Shown here piece by piece: positions 17,847 to 26,359 of a DNA stretch of 39,130 nucleotides. Source of the DNA: an uncultured Acetatifactor sp. (GTDB taxonomy: Bacteria; Bacillota; Clostridia; Lachnospirales; Lachnospiraceae). The translations under genes were made by a program, and so were the position numbers. Under the pieces are notes generated by a model. It did not search any database and was not told where the DNA came from. It was given only the letters and a program-made list of their open reading frames with translations. How positions within the stretch are numbered: position 1 is the first letter of the stretch; every line of letters begins with the position of its first letter. The stretch spans positions 1 through 39,130 of the forward strand of contig CAJUJN010000038.1 in the NCBI GenBank assembly GCA_910586775.1. Reading direction: 5' to 3'.

Positions 17847-18794
17847 ATGAAAGCGAAAACAAAAGGAAAAGCTCATATGTCGCATAAAAAGGACGCACTT
17901 TTCTTTCATGCCATGTTGTTTGTTCCGGTGCTCCTGCTGTTCATTTACCACTTCCTGCCCATACCCGCAGGGATACTGATGGCATTTGAGAACTTTCAGC
18001 CGGGCAAAGGCTTTTTCGGCTCCAGATTTGTCGGATTTGCCAATTTTAAGAAGCTGTTTCTTCTGCCGGACACGCTGCCGGCAGTGCGCAATACGCTGAT
18101 TATCGCGGTTGAGAAGATAATCTGCAATATCATCATACCTGTGACTTTTGCGCTCCTGCTGAACGAGGTGAGGATAAAATGGCTGAAAAAAGCGGTACAG
18201 ACCATCACCTATCTGCCCTACTTCCTGTCCTGGATCATCCTGGCGGGTATCATGATTAAATTCCTGGCACCGGGAAGTGCGGCATCAAGCCCCGGATTCT
18301 TCAATACGCTGCTGATGAATCTCGGCATTCTTGACGAGCCGGTATATTTTCTGGGGAGCAACGCCACCTTCCGCCAGACCATGGTAATCAGCGATGTTTG
18401 GAAGAACTTTGGCTACAATACGATTGTCTATCTGGCTGCATTGACAGGGATTGACCCTGCTCTGTATGAGGCGGCGGCTGTGGACGGCGCGGGAAGGTGG
18501 AAGCAGACCATACATATCACGCTGCCGGGTATCTCGGCGTTTATCGTACTGATGACGGTGCTGGCAATCGGCAACGTGCTGAATGCAGGGTTTGACCAGA
18601 TTTTTAACCTGTACAATCCGGCAGTGTATGAGACGGGGGATATCATAGATACTCTGGTGTACAGACTGGGACTTGTGAATAAGCAGTATTCGCTGTCGGC
18701 GATGGTGGGCCTGCTGAAGTCAGGCGTCTCCTGTATCCTGGTGCTCGCCAGTTATAAACTGGCTGACAGGCTGGCCGGTTATCGTGTGTGGTAG
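17847..18794 (+). CDS. ABC sugar importer permease (LplB type)
   Basis: A 315-residue inner-membrane permease with about six helices, the first at roughly 24-43 (FFHAMLFVPVLLLFIYHFL). The cytoplasmic EAA loop, EAAAVDGAGRWKQTIHITLP, which docks the ATPase, is intact. The ATG at 17847 has GAGAGGGA just before it; an in-frame TTG at 17835 is less likely. It works with the next permease and the preceding binding protein. No ATPase gene is in the operon, so a shared MsmX-like ATPase from elsewhere is expected. Confidence 0.93.
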   Translation: MKAKTKGKAHMSHKKDALFFHAMLFVPVLLLFIYHFLPIPAGILMAFENFQPGKGFFGSRFVGFANFKKLFLLPDTLPAVRNTLIIAVEKIICNIIIPVTFALLLNEVRIKWLKKAVQTITYLPYFLSWIILAGIMIKFLAPGSAASSPGFFNTLLMNLGILDEPVYFLGSNATFRQTMVISDVWKNFGYNTIVYLAALTGIDPALYEAAAVDGAGRWKQTIHITLPGISAFIVLMTVLAIGNVLNAGFDQIFNLYNPAVYETGDIIDTLVYRLGLVNKQYSLSAMVGLLKSGVSCILVLASYKLADRLAGYRVW

Positions 18795-18805
18795 GGGGTA
18801 GAGGC

Positions 18806-19696
18806 ATGAAGATAAAGAAATCAAAGGGAAGAATTGCGTTTGAAATCATAAATGTCATAGTGATTGCCTTTTTGACAATAAGCTGTATCGTGCCCGTCTT
18901 GAATATCCTGGCATATTCCTTCAGCTCATCCCAGGCAATCATCGAGAACAGGGTATCCCTGCTGCCTGTGAATTTCACCCTGAAAGCATATAAGTATGTG
19001 CTGAATAATTCCAGGTTCTGGACATCCATGCTAGTGACCTTAAAGAGAGTGGTTCTGGGAGTGAGCATCAATGTGGTTATGATTACATTGGTGGCTTATC
19101 CCCTGTCCAAGTCGGAGATGAAATTCCCGGCGAGGAAATACTATGTGGCCTTCATGTTCTGTGTGATGCTGTTCAACGGTGGTATGATGCCCACTTATTT
19201 CATCGTATCCAAGACCGGGCTGATAGACAGCATATGGTCATTGATCCTGCCCGGCGCGGTGCCTGTCTTTAACTGTATTGTGCTGATGAACTTTTTCAGG
19301 GGAGTACCGGAGGAACTGGAGGAGTCGGCTGTGTTAGACGGAGCGAACCAACTTCAGATTCTGACAAGGATTTTCCTGCCGGTATCGAAGCCCTCCATCG
19401 CCACGGTTACGCTGTTCAGCCTGATTAATCATTGGAATGCCTGGTTTGACGGCCTGATTTATTCCAATCATACGGAAAATTATCCCATGCAGTCCTATCT
19501 GCAGACCATGGTAGTGTCCACTTCCTCGGCTCTGGAAGAGATGGATATCGACAAAATGCTGGATTTGCTGAATGTAAATGAGACGAATATGCAGTCTGCC
19601 CAGATTTTTATTTCCATTATTCCGCTGATGCTGATTTATCCGTTTTTACAGAGATATTTTACGACGGGGTTGACTATGGGGAGTGTGAAGGGGTAA
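18806..19696 (+). CDS. ABC sugar importer permease (YtcP/LplC type)
   Basis: A 296-residue second permease of the same importer. It opens with the short basic segment and helix typical of this class (about residues 13-35), and has the family string FNGGMMPTYFIV near 117-128 and an EAA-like loop EESAVLDGANQLQILTRIFLP. The start at 18806 follows GTAGGGGGTAGAGG, 11 bases after the stop of the first permease, so translation is probably coupled. Confidence 0.93.
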   Translation: MKIKKSKGRIAFEIINVIVIAFLTISCIVPVLNILAYSFSSSQAIIENRVSLLPVNFTLKAYKYVLNNSRFWTSMLVTLKRVVLGVSINVVMITLVAYPLSKSEMKFPARKYYVAFMFCVMLFNGGMMPTYFIVSKTGLIDSIWSLILPGAVPVFNCIVLMNFFRGVPEELEESAVLDGANQLQILTRIFLPVSKPSIATVTLFSLINHWNAWFDGLIYSNHTENYPMQSYLQTMVVSTSSALEEMDIDKMLDLLNVNETNMQSAQIFISIIPLMLIYPFLQRYFTTGLTMGSVKG

Positions 19697-19830
19697 AGTG
19701 GGAGAAGAAGTTCCGAAGCCCAAAGCGCGGGCATTCCTTCCAGGGGCGTTTTATGTTTTGACTGCATCATTTCAAGGAGGGCCGGCAGAGGCGGGGTGGC
19801 GGGAAATGTGAATAAACGGAAAGGAATAAA

Positions 19831-22281
19831 GTGAGTGACATGAGACAGGTAAAATATTTATATGACGGTTGGGAGTTTGCATTGCAGAAGACGGGGGCGG
19901 GGGCTGAAGGGGAGCTTTTTGGGAATGGGGTTGTGGAAAAACTGCATTTTGAACCGGTGCTCCTTCCTCATGACTGGGCTGTTTCCAGTCCTCTGAACCG
20001 CAGGATGGGGCAGGCACAGGAGCAGGGCTTTTATGACCGATGGGGCATAGGATGGTATAAGAGGAAACTGGAAGTGCGCAGGGAGCAGGATAAGGTGTAT
20101 CTGCTCTGTTTTGACGGGGTCTACGAGGACAGTACGGTCTGGGTAAACGGTACGCCTGCGGGCGGCAGGAAATATGGTTACAGCAGTTTCTCGCTGGATA
20201 TCACGGATTTGTTAAAAGACGGGGATAACGATATTATGGTGAAGGTTGATAATACAAAGACACCGGCTGACCGTTGGTACAGCGGTGCGGGGATTTACCG
20301 CAAGGTTTATCTGCAGATACTTCCTGTGATACATTTTGCGGAAGAGAATGTGAGAATAAGCATGTCTTTTGACGGCAGAAAGGCGATTCTGCAAATCAGG
20401 ACAGGAATGCAGGTGCCGGTAAAGGCTGTATTATCGAAAAATGGCCAGGAATATTATGCGGAAAGCCGTTGGGAGAATGCCGGGGGAAAAGGGAAGGAAT
20501 GCTGTTGGAAGAATGCCGGGGAAAAACGCAAGGAGTGCCGCCCGGAGGACGGGGAAGAAGTCATCGTAATGCAGGTGCCGGACTATATTCCCTGGTGCGC
20601 GGAGGCGCCTGAACTCTATGATTTGAAACTGCAGCCGGTATCGGGAGAGGATGAGGTCAGTTTTAAAATCGGTTTTCGCAAGGTGTCTTTTTCTTCCGGA
20701 GACGGTCTTAGAATCAACGGAGTAAAGACGAAACTGAAAGGCGTATGCCTGCATCAGGATGCGGGATGCTTTGGGACGGCCGTGACAAAGGAGCTGCTCA
20801 GACAGAGGCTGGAAGAACTGAAGAAAATCGGCTGCAATGCGCTCAGGCTGGCTCACCATATTTTTATGCCCGAAATGCTGGAATTGTGTGATGAGATGGG
20901 ATTCTATGTCTATGAAGAATGCTTTGACAAATGGACAGGCGGCGCTTACGGCAGGTATTATCAGGAGGAATGGGAAAAGGACCTGACTTGTATGGTGAAA
21001 CGGGACAGAAACCATCCCTGCATCCTGTTCTGGGGCGTGGGAAACGAAGTGGAAAACCAGGCACATGATTTCATGCTGGCGCTTCTGGAAAAGCATGTGG
21101 AGAAAGTCAGGGAGCATGACGATACCAGGCCCATATCGGTGGCCATGAACCCGCATTTCGGCTATCCCGGGACAAAAGTGGATATGGCAGAGGTCAGGGA
21201 TATCCAACAGTTTGTGGATGAGATGAAGACCGGAGAGATTTTCGACATATATGACAGGGTGGACAGGATTCGGCTGATTGCCGAAAAGGTGGATTTTTTA
21301 TGCTGCAATTATCAGGAGCAGTGGTACGATGCCATTCATGAGGTGATTCCGGACAAAGCGATTCTGGGAACGGAGACTTACATGTATTTCCGGGGAGAGG
21401 AAGACAAATTCCAGAATTTCACGGAGGAAAATCCCTGGTTCGATGTGGAAAAGCGGGATTACTGCATCGGGGGAATGATCTGGACGGGAATCGACTATCT
21501 GGGTGAGTCCATGGGGTATCCTGCCCGGGGATGGTCAGGCGCACTGTTTGCGGAGGATATGGAGAAACGCTTTCCCGCATGGCTGTATCAGAGTTACTGG
21601 ACAGGGCAGCCTATGATCAGGTTTGCGGTGCTGGACTATACTCTGCAGGATGAAGGAGTAAAGGAGCACTGGGGATGTCCGCCCTATGTGACGCACTGGG
21701 ATTTTCCGCAGTTTCAGAGAATGGCCGTTCCCTATGCGGTTGCCACGAATTGCGAAGAGGTGGAAATTCACGTAAACGAAAAAGTGTTTCTGGCAAAGCC
21801 TGCCAGCCAATATCCCAACCATATGATTACAGGGTATCTGCCTTATCTGCCGGGAAAAGTCACTGTAATCGGAAAGAACGGCGGAGAGGAAGTGTGCCGT
21901 CAGGTGGTGGCTACTCCCGGAAGGGCGGTAAAGCTGGCCTTTGAGGAAGAGGAGCGGGAAGTGCTGCTTACTCCTGCGGAGCAGGGGGATGTGCCTTTTC
22001 AGATGTTTCTCAAGGTGCGGACCTATGATATTGACGGCAACCCTGTATTCCGGGAAAGCGCAAAGGTCTGCTTTTCCGTGGAGGGGCCGGCAGAAATTGT
22101 GGGTGTGGAAAACGGGGATATGAAGAACTGGGAGGATTGTTGCGGCGATGGGATTCATCTCTATCAGGGAAGAGCCAGCGTGGCATTGCGGATAACGGGA
22201 GAAGGGCGTGTCCGTGTCACGGCTTCGGCTTCCGGGCTGATGACGGCGTATGCGGTGGTGGTGTCAAGGGTTTCGGTATGA
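19831..22281 (+). CDS. glycoside hydrolase family 2 enzyme (beta-galactosidase/glucuronidase type)
   Basis: An 816-residue intracellular glycosidase with the GH2 order: jelly-roll sugar-binding domain (to about 165), Ig-like domain (about 166-285), TIM barrel (about 290-600) and C-terminal beta domains. The acid/base is Glu406 in WGVGNEVE and the nucleophile probably Glu515 in ILGTETYMY. The usual arginine-threonine-serine-histidine-asparagine string of the barrel reads LRLAHHIF here, so specificity may differ from LacZ. I prefer the GTG at 19831, seven bases after AAGGAA; an ATG three codons later is the alternative. The Ig-like domain carries a tandem duplication (20468-20539). It follows the permease by 134 bases without a visible terminator and probably belongs to the importer operon. 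Confidence 0.9.
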   Translation: MSDMRQVKYLYDGWEFALQKTGAGAEGELFGNGVVEKLHFEPVLLPHDWAVSSPLNRRMGQAQEQGFYDRWGIGWYKRKLEVRREQDKVYLLCFDGVYEDSTVWVNGTPAGGRKYGYSSFSLDITDLLKDGDNDIMVKVDNTKTPADRWYSGAGIYRKVYLQILPVIHFAEENVRISMSFDGRKAILQIRTGMQVPVKAVLSKNGQEYYAESRWENAGGKGKECCWKNAGEKRKECRPEDGEEVIVMQVPDYIPWCAEAPELYDLKLQPVSGEDEVSFKIGFRKVSFSSGDGLRINGVKTKLKGVCLHQDAGCFGTAVTKELLRQRLEELKKIGCNALRLAHHIFMPEMLELCDEMGFYVYEECFDKWTGGAYGRYYQEEWEKDLTCMVKRDRNHPCILFWGVGNEVENQAHDFMLALLEKHVEKVREHDDTRPISVAMNPHFGYPGTKVDMAEVRDIQQFVDEMKTGEIFDIYDRVDRIRLIAEKVDFLCCNYQEQWYDAIHEVIPDKAILGTETYMYFRGEEDKFQNFTEENPWFDVEKRDYCIGGMIWTGIDYLGESMGYPARGWSGALFAEDMEKRFPAWLYQSYWTGQPMIRFAVLDYTLQDEGVKEHWGCPPYVTHWDFPQFQRMAVPYAVATNCEEVEIHVNEKVFLAKPASQYPNHMITGYLPYLPGKVTVIGKNGGEEVCRQVVATPGRAVKLAFEEEEREVLLTPAEQGDVPFQMFLKVRTYDIDGNPVFRESAKVCFSVEGPAEIVGVENGDMKNWEDCCGDGIHLYQGRASVALRITGEGRVRVTASASGLMTAYAVVVSRVSV
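20468..20539 (+). repeat. 36-bp tandem duplication inside the GH2 gene
   Basis: Two imperfect 36-bp units starting at 20468 and 20504 encode WENAGGKGKECC and WKNAGEKRKECR (residues about 214-237) in the Ig-like domain. Frame is kept, so the duplication lengthens a charged loop by 12 residues. Confidence 0.75.
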
Positions 22282-22314
22282 TAAGTGGCAGAGATATTGT
22301 CTTATCCGGTATAA

Positions 22315-22445
22315 GGCGGCAGGATTTGAGGGTTGGGATAACCGTCAGAGGTATTTTCCTGTCAGGAGAATAGGCGGCAGGTATTGAGGGTTAAGATAAC
22401 TGTCAGAGGTGTTTTCCTGTCAGGAGAAAAGGTGGCAGACATTGA
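22315..22445. repeat. 58-bp intergenic tandem repeat
   Basis: Two full 58-bp units (22315-22372 and 22373-22430) and part of a third fill the gap between the GH2 and GH106-like genes; a weaker partial copy may precede them near 22285. Each unit begins GGCGGCAG and holds GTCAGAGGT and TTTTCCTGTCAGGAGAA, the latter a near-palindrome, so the array may form repeated small hairpins in the message. No gene is seen in it. Confidence 0.85.
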
Positions 22446-22516
22446 GGTGTTTGGGGAAGTAAAGGCATAACAAAGCCAGGCGTTTTGAAATTGACAGGGG
22501 AACGGAAGGGACAGGT

Positions 22517-25500
22517 ATGGAACAGAACAATATGATGACAGGGCCGGAAGAAATCGTTTTCCGGAATCCTCCGGTACAATACAGAGGGATTCCGTTCTGG
22601 TCGTGGAACTGCAGGGTGACAGAGGAATTGATTGACTGGCAGCTGGACTGTTTTGCGAAAATGGGTTTTGGAGGTGTGGACATTCACCCCAGAACGGGGC
22701 TGGATACCGAGTATCTGGGGGAAGAATATATGCGCCTGGTTGCATATACCGTAAAACGTTGCAGGGAAAAGGGGCTGCTCTGTTGGCTTTATGATGAGGA
22801 CAGGTTCCCGTCCGGAAATGCGGGCGGGCTGGTGACAAAGGACTTCCGCATGAGGGGGCGCTTTCTGCTTTTGACGGAAAAAAATGCGGAAGGCGGCGTG
22901 CTGCCGGGATATTGCCGGGACAGAGAAAGCTTTGAGCAGGCTGTGGAGCGTGGAGAGAAGCCTTTGGGATATTATGTGACTGCCTATGGGCTTTTGTTCT
23001 GTGAAGGGCGTCTGCGTGAGTATCACAGGCTGTATACCGGAGAGGACATCCGCAAGGCACGGGGGAAAGGAGAGAGAATCCGTTTCGCATATGTGAAAAT
23101 CATGGAAGAGGAGCAGTGGTTCGAGGCACAGGCTTATGTGGATACCATGAATCCCGAAGCCATTGCCCGGTTTCTGGAACTGACCCATGAAGCTTATTAC
23201 AGAGAAACAGGAAGCGAATTCGGAAAGACGGTTCCGGCTATTTTCACGGATGAGCCGAGGCTGGGAAAGCATGCTCCGATATCCTGTGCTCTGTCAGGGG
23301 AGGATGTGTCCCTGCCTTACACGGATTACCTTGCGGAGCAGATGGAGCGCAGGTACGGCATTGACCCGCTGGATATAGCACCGGAATATATCTGGGAGAG
23401 GATAGACGGGGAATATGTGAATCGGTATCGTTACAGAGAAACGGCAGCGGAATGCTTTGTCAGCGCTTATATGGATCAGATCAGCGAGTGGTGCGGCGGG
23501 CACGGCATTGCCATGACGGGGCATGTCCTGGGGGAAGATACATTGGAAGGTCAGGCCATGACAGTGGGAGACTGCATGCGGTGTTACCGGAAAATGGAGA
23601 TACCGGGCATTGATATTCTACTGGATTCCAGAGAGTTTAATACGGTAAAACAGGCAGTCAGCGTGGCCAGACAGAACGGAAAAAAGGATGTGGCCAGCGA
23701 GTTGTACGGCGTGACGCACTGGGACTGTGACTTTGTGACTTATAAGCTGCAGGGAGACTGGCAGGCAGCGTTGGGGGTTACGGTGCGTGTGCCTCATCTG
23801 TCTTATATGTCCATGCAGGGAGAGGCGAAGCGGGACTGGCCGGCGTCCATTTTCTATCAGTCGCCCTGGTATGAAGAGTTCCCTTATATAGAAGATTATT
23901 TTGCGCGGATTAACACGGTATTGACCCGGGGCAGGGCTGTGGTAAAGACAGCAGTCCTGCATCCGGTGGAGTCCATGTGGATTTGCTCCGGGCCCAATGA
24001 CCAGACCGGCGAAACGAGAGCAGGACTGGACAGGGATTTCAGGGAGCTGACGGAGTGGCTGCTATACGGTGCGGTGGATTTTGATTTTCTGTCGGAGTCC
24101 CTGCTGCCGCAGCAGTGTTCGGCGGATGGGCAGTGTCCGTCGGAGGGCCAGTGTCTGGTGGAGCGGCAGTGTCCGCCGGAGGGTCAGTGTCTGGTGGATG
24201 GGCAATATCCGTCGGAGAGCCAGTGTCTGGTGGAGCGGCAGTGTTCGATGGATAGGCAGTATCCGTCGGAGAGCCAGTGTCTGATGGAGCGGCAGATGAC
24301 CGGAATATTGCAGGTTGGCTGTATGGCATATTCTGCGGTGGTAGTGCCGGGCCTGAAAACCATCCGTTCCACCACTCTGGATATCCTGGAAGCATTCCGC
24401 GCCAGAGGAGGAAAAATCATTTTTGTGGGAAGAATTCCGGATATGGTGGAAGGAGAAAAATCGGACAGAGCCCTGATACTGGCGGCAGTGTGCAGCTGCA
24501 TTCCCAAAGAGAAGGGTGAAGTGCTGCAGGCGTTGGAAGAAGAGCGTGTTCTGGAAATCCGCAAAGAAAACGGAAACAGGTCGGATAATCTCTTTTATCA
24601 GATGAGGGAAGAGGGCGATGTGAGGTGGCTGTTCATCTGCCATGTAAACCGCAGGAAAAGCGGTATTTCCGCAGCGGAAGTTTACGAGGTAAGGATAAAG
24701 GGGCATTACAGGGTAATGCGGTATGACGCCATGACAGGAGAGACCGACAGCGTTTCGGCCAGGCAGGAGGAGGGAAGCACGGTTCTGGAACTGAATATGT
24801 ACCGGGAGGACAGTATCCTGCTGAGGCTGAGTGCAGAGAGGGCGTGCGGTAAAGAAAAGCCGGTCAGCGGGAATGTTGCAACGTCGGAAGTACTTGCTGC
24901 AATGAATTCCGGGGATGTATCTGCAGCGAAAGGTTCCGCAATAAAAGCGGAAGAGACGGTAAGAACTGTGATGAAGCTGAGTGAGCCGTGTTCTGTCAGG
25001 CGTCTGGAACCAAACGTATTATTGTTGGACTATGCACGCTGGCAGCTTGACGGCGGCGGGATTCAGCTGAGGCAGGAAATTCTGAAAGCAGATAACGAGA
25101 TACGGCGCAGGCTTGGTTTTGCGCTGCGCAGAGAGCGGATGTATCAGCCCTGGTTCATGGAGGAAAAAGAAACGCACAGAGTGACTCTGTATTATAATTT
25201 CGTATCGGAAACAGAGGCAGAGGCCTCGCTTGCCATAGAGGATTTTGCCCACAGCAAAGTGATTCTTAATGGGGAGGCTGTGGAGATGTGTCCTGTTGGG
25301 TGGTATGTTGATCCGGCGATTTCGGTAGTCCGGCTGCCCGGGCTGCAGGCAGGCGTAAACCGGCTGACGGTGGAAATCGCTTACAATCAAAAGTCGGGAC
25401 TGGAAAACCTGTATATTCTGGGCGACTTTGACGTGGAACTGTGCGGCAGCAGGGCGGTGATCAAAAAGGAGCGGAAAAACATGGGAATTGGCGATATTAC

Positions 25501-25879
25501 CAGGCAGGGGATGCCGTTTTATACGGGAAATCTGGAATATACATTTCCTTTTGAAGCAGACAGAGACGGTGTTTCCTGTCATGTGCATATTCCCGGGTTT
25601 AAAGCGCCTGCTTTGGCCGTGTACCTGGATGGAAAAAGGCAGGGGCTTGTGGCATATGCTCCAAACAGGCTGCAGCTGGAACCTGTGGCAGCAGGAAGAC
25701 ATGAATTGACGCTACGCTTATACGGCAGCCGTTTTAACGGGTTCGGCACTCTGCATAATGCAAATGAAAATTTCGTCTGGTACGGGCCGGATTCCTATCG
25801 CACCGAAGGGGATGACTGGACGGACTGTTACCTGGTGAGGCCGGCGGGAATCATGGCGGCAGTTGAAATGGAAGGGTGA
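22517..25879 (+). CDS. large GH106-like (alpha-L-rhamnosidase-type) glycosidase
   Basis: A 1120-residue enzyme whose N-terminus has the pattern of the GH106 rhamnosidase superfamily: GIPFWSWNCRVTEELIDWQL (24-43), GFGGVDIHPRTGL (50-62) and WLYDEDRFPSGNAGG (90-104). A candidate acidic active-site motif is FTDEP at 243-247, and GHVLGEDT follows later. GH106 enzymes remove alpha-L-rhamnose, but many clostridial relatives are uncharacterised, so substrate is uncertain. The C-terminal 250 residues form jelly-roll domains. There is no signal peptide. Residues 533-592 are a ten-fold Gln-Cys hexapeptide repeat inserted between otherwise normal family sequence. The ATG at 22517 follows AACGGAAGGGACAGG. 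The gene is last in the apparent importer operon. Confidence 0.8.
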   Translation: MEQNNMMTGPEEIVFRNPPVQYRGIPFWSWNCRVTEELIDWQLDCFAKMGFGGVDIHPRTGLDTEYLGEEYMRLVAYTVKRCREKGLLCWLYDEDRFPSGNAGGLVTKDFRMRGRFLLLTEKNAEGGVLPGYCRDRESFEQAVERGEKPLGYYVTAYGLLFCEGRLREYHRLYTGEDIRKARGKGERIRFAYVKIMEEEQWFEAQAYVDTMNPEAIARFLELTHEAYYRETGSEFGKTVPAIFTDEPRLGKHAPISCALSGEDVSLPYTDYLAEQMERRYGIDPLDIAPEYIWERIDGEYVNRYRYRETAAECFVSAYMDQISEWCGGHGIAMTGHVLGEDTLEGQAMTVGDCMRCYRKMEIPGIDILLDSREFNTVKQAVSVARQNGKKDVASELYGVTHWDCDFVTYKLQGDWQAALGVTVRVPHLSYMSMQGEAKRDWPASIFYQSPWYEEFPYIEDYFARINTVLTRGRAVVKTAVLHPVESMWICSGPNDQTGETRAGLDRDFRELTEWLLYGAVDFDFLSESLLPQQCSADGQCPSEGQCLVERQCPPEGQCLVDGQYPSESQCLVERQCSMDRQYPSESQCLMERQMTGILQVGCMAYSAVVVPGLKTIRSTTLDILEAFRARGGKIIFVGRIPDMVEGEKSDRALILAAVCSCIPKEKGEVLQALEEERVLEIRKENGNRSDNLFYQMREEGDVRWLFICHVNRRKSGISAAEVYEVRIKGHYRVMRYDAMTGETDSVSARQEEGSTVLELNMYREDSILLRLSAERACGKEKPVSGNVATSEVLAAMNSGDVSAAKGSAIKAEETVRTVMKLSEPCSVRRLEPNVLLLDYARWQLDGGGIQLRQEILKADNEIRRRLGFALRRERMYQPWFMEEKETHRVTLYYNFVSETEAEASLAIEDFAHSKVILNGEAVEMCPVGWYVDPAISVVRLPGLQAGVNRLTVEIAYNQKSGLENLYILGDFDVELCGSRAVIKKERKNMGIGDITRQGMPFYTGNLEYTFPFEADRDGVSCHVHIPGFKAPALAVYLDGKRQGLVAYAPNRLQLEPVAAGRHELTLRLYGSRFNGFGTLHNANENFVWYGPDSYRTEGDDWTDCYLVRPAGIMAAVEMEG
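24113..24292 (+). repeat. 18-bp tandem repeat, ten units, inside the GH106-like gene
   Basis: Exactly ten in-frame 18-bp units encode hexapeptides of the form Q-C/Y-x-x-x-x (for example QCPSEG, QCLVER, QYPSES). Related units alternate, implying growth by 36- or 54-bp blocks. Eight units carry cysteine and two tyrosine. The sequence before (SESLLPQ) and after (MTGILQVG) reads as continuous family sequence, so the array is an insertion in a surface loop. Confidence 0.95.
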
Positions 25880-25938
25880 AGCGGGCAGAAGAACTGTATA
25901 AAACCGTGCAAAACTCTCCTATAAAATCGCATTTCCGC

Positions 25939-25967
25939 TTGACAAAAAACGAAATCCATATTAAAAT
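25939..25967 (+). promoter_or_regulatory. promoter of the T-box/pheST operon
   Basis: TTGACA at 25939-25944 and TAAAAT at 25962-25967 have the ideal 17-base spacing. Transcription should begin near 25974, at the head of the T-box leader. Confidence 0.85.
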
Positions 25968-25973
25968 GAATCA

Positions 25974-26256
25974 CTAATCAGGCTTTGAACATACGTGAGT
26001 ACAATCGTTACAGCAGACCAGAGACGGAATGTCACCGGCTGAGAGCATTCCCCTGCGAGCCTTTTGGAAGTTTCAGTATGGGAGCCTTCTGACGAAAAGC
26101 ATTGACGGCAATGCGTTAAGTCGGATGCCCGTGTAGCAGATTTTATTACACAGAACGAGTGCAGAGTATGATAGAAAGATAAAAAGATACTCTGAAACAG
26201 GGTGGTACCGCGGTTCACATCGTCCCTTGTATAACGACAGGGGGCGGTGTTTTTTG
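25974..26256 (+). promoter_or_regulatory. T-box leader controlling pheST
   Basis: The leader carries the diagnostic T-box AGGGTGGTACCGCG at 26199-26212, which pairs with the uncharged tRNA acceptor end, followed by a strong intrinsic terminator. An upstream stem I region at about 25995-26095 has an apical GGAATG/CATTCC stem. Candidate phenylalanine specifier codons TTC occur at 26072-26074 and 26087-26089; I cannot decide between them without folding. Known T-box behaviour predicts read-through when tRNA-Phe is uncharged, matching the downstream phenylalanyl-tRNA synthetase genes. Confidence 0.93.
26218..26256 (+). terminator. T-box regulated intrinsic terminator
   Basis: A 13-bp stem, CATCGTCCCTTGT (26218-26230) with ACAGGGGGCGGTG (26237-26249), pairs completely when G-U pairs are allowed. 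It has a six-base loop and is followed by a run of T (26250-26254). Confidence 0.9.
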
Positions 26257-26359
26257 TTTTGGGAAAACATTCCCTGTGAAATTTTATAAAGACGCGGACG
26301 CTGCCGTACAGTCCGGCAGTTTCCTGCGTTCTATGCCAGAAACAGAAAGGAGCATCCCA

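Noticed and set aside
16020..17951. Long minus-strand open frame opposite the binding-protein gene
   Set aside because: The plus-strand frame has a ribosome site, lipoprotein signal and family motifs; the antisense frame has none.
24039..24395. Minus-strand open frame with Asp-Thr-Pro repeats opposite the GH106-like gene
   Set aside because: It is the antisense reading of the 18-bp repeat; the sense frame is continuous with a recognised enzyme.
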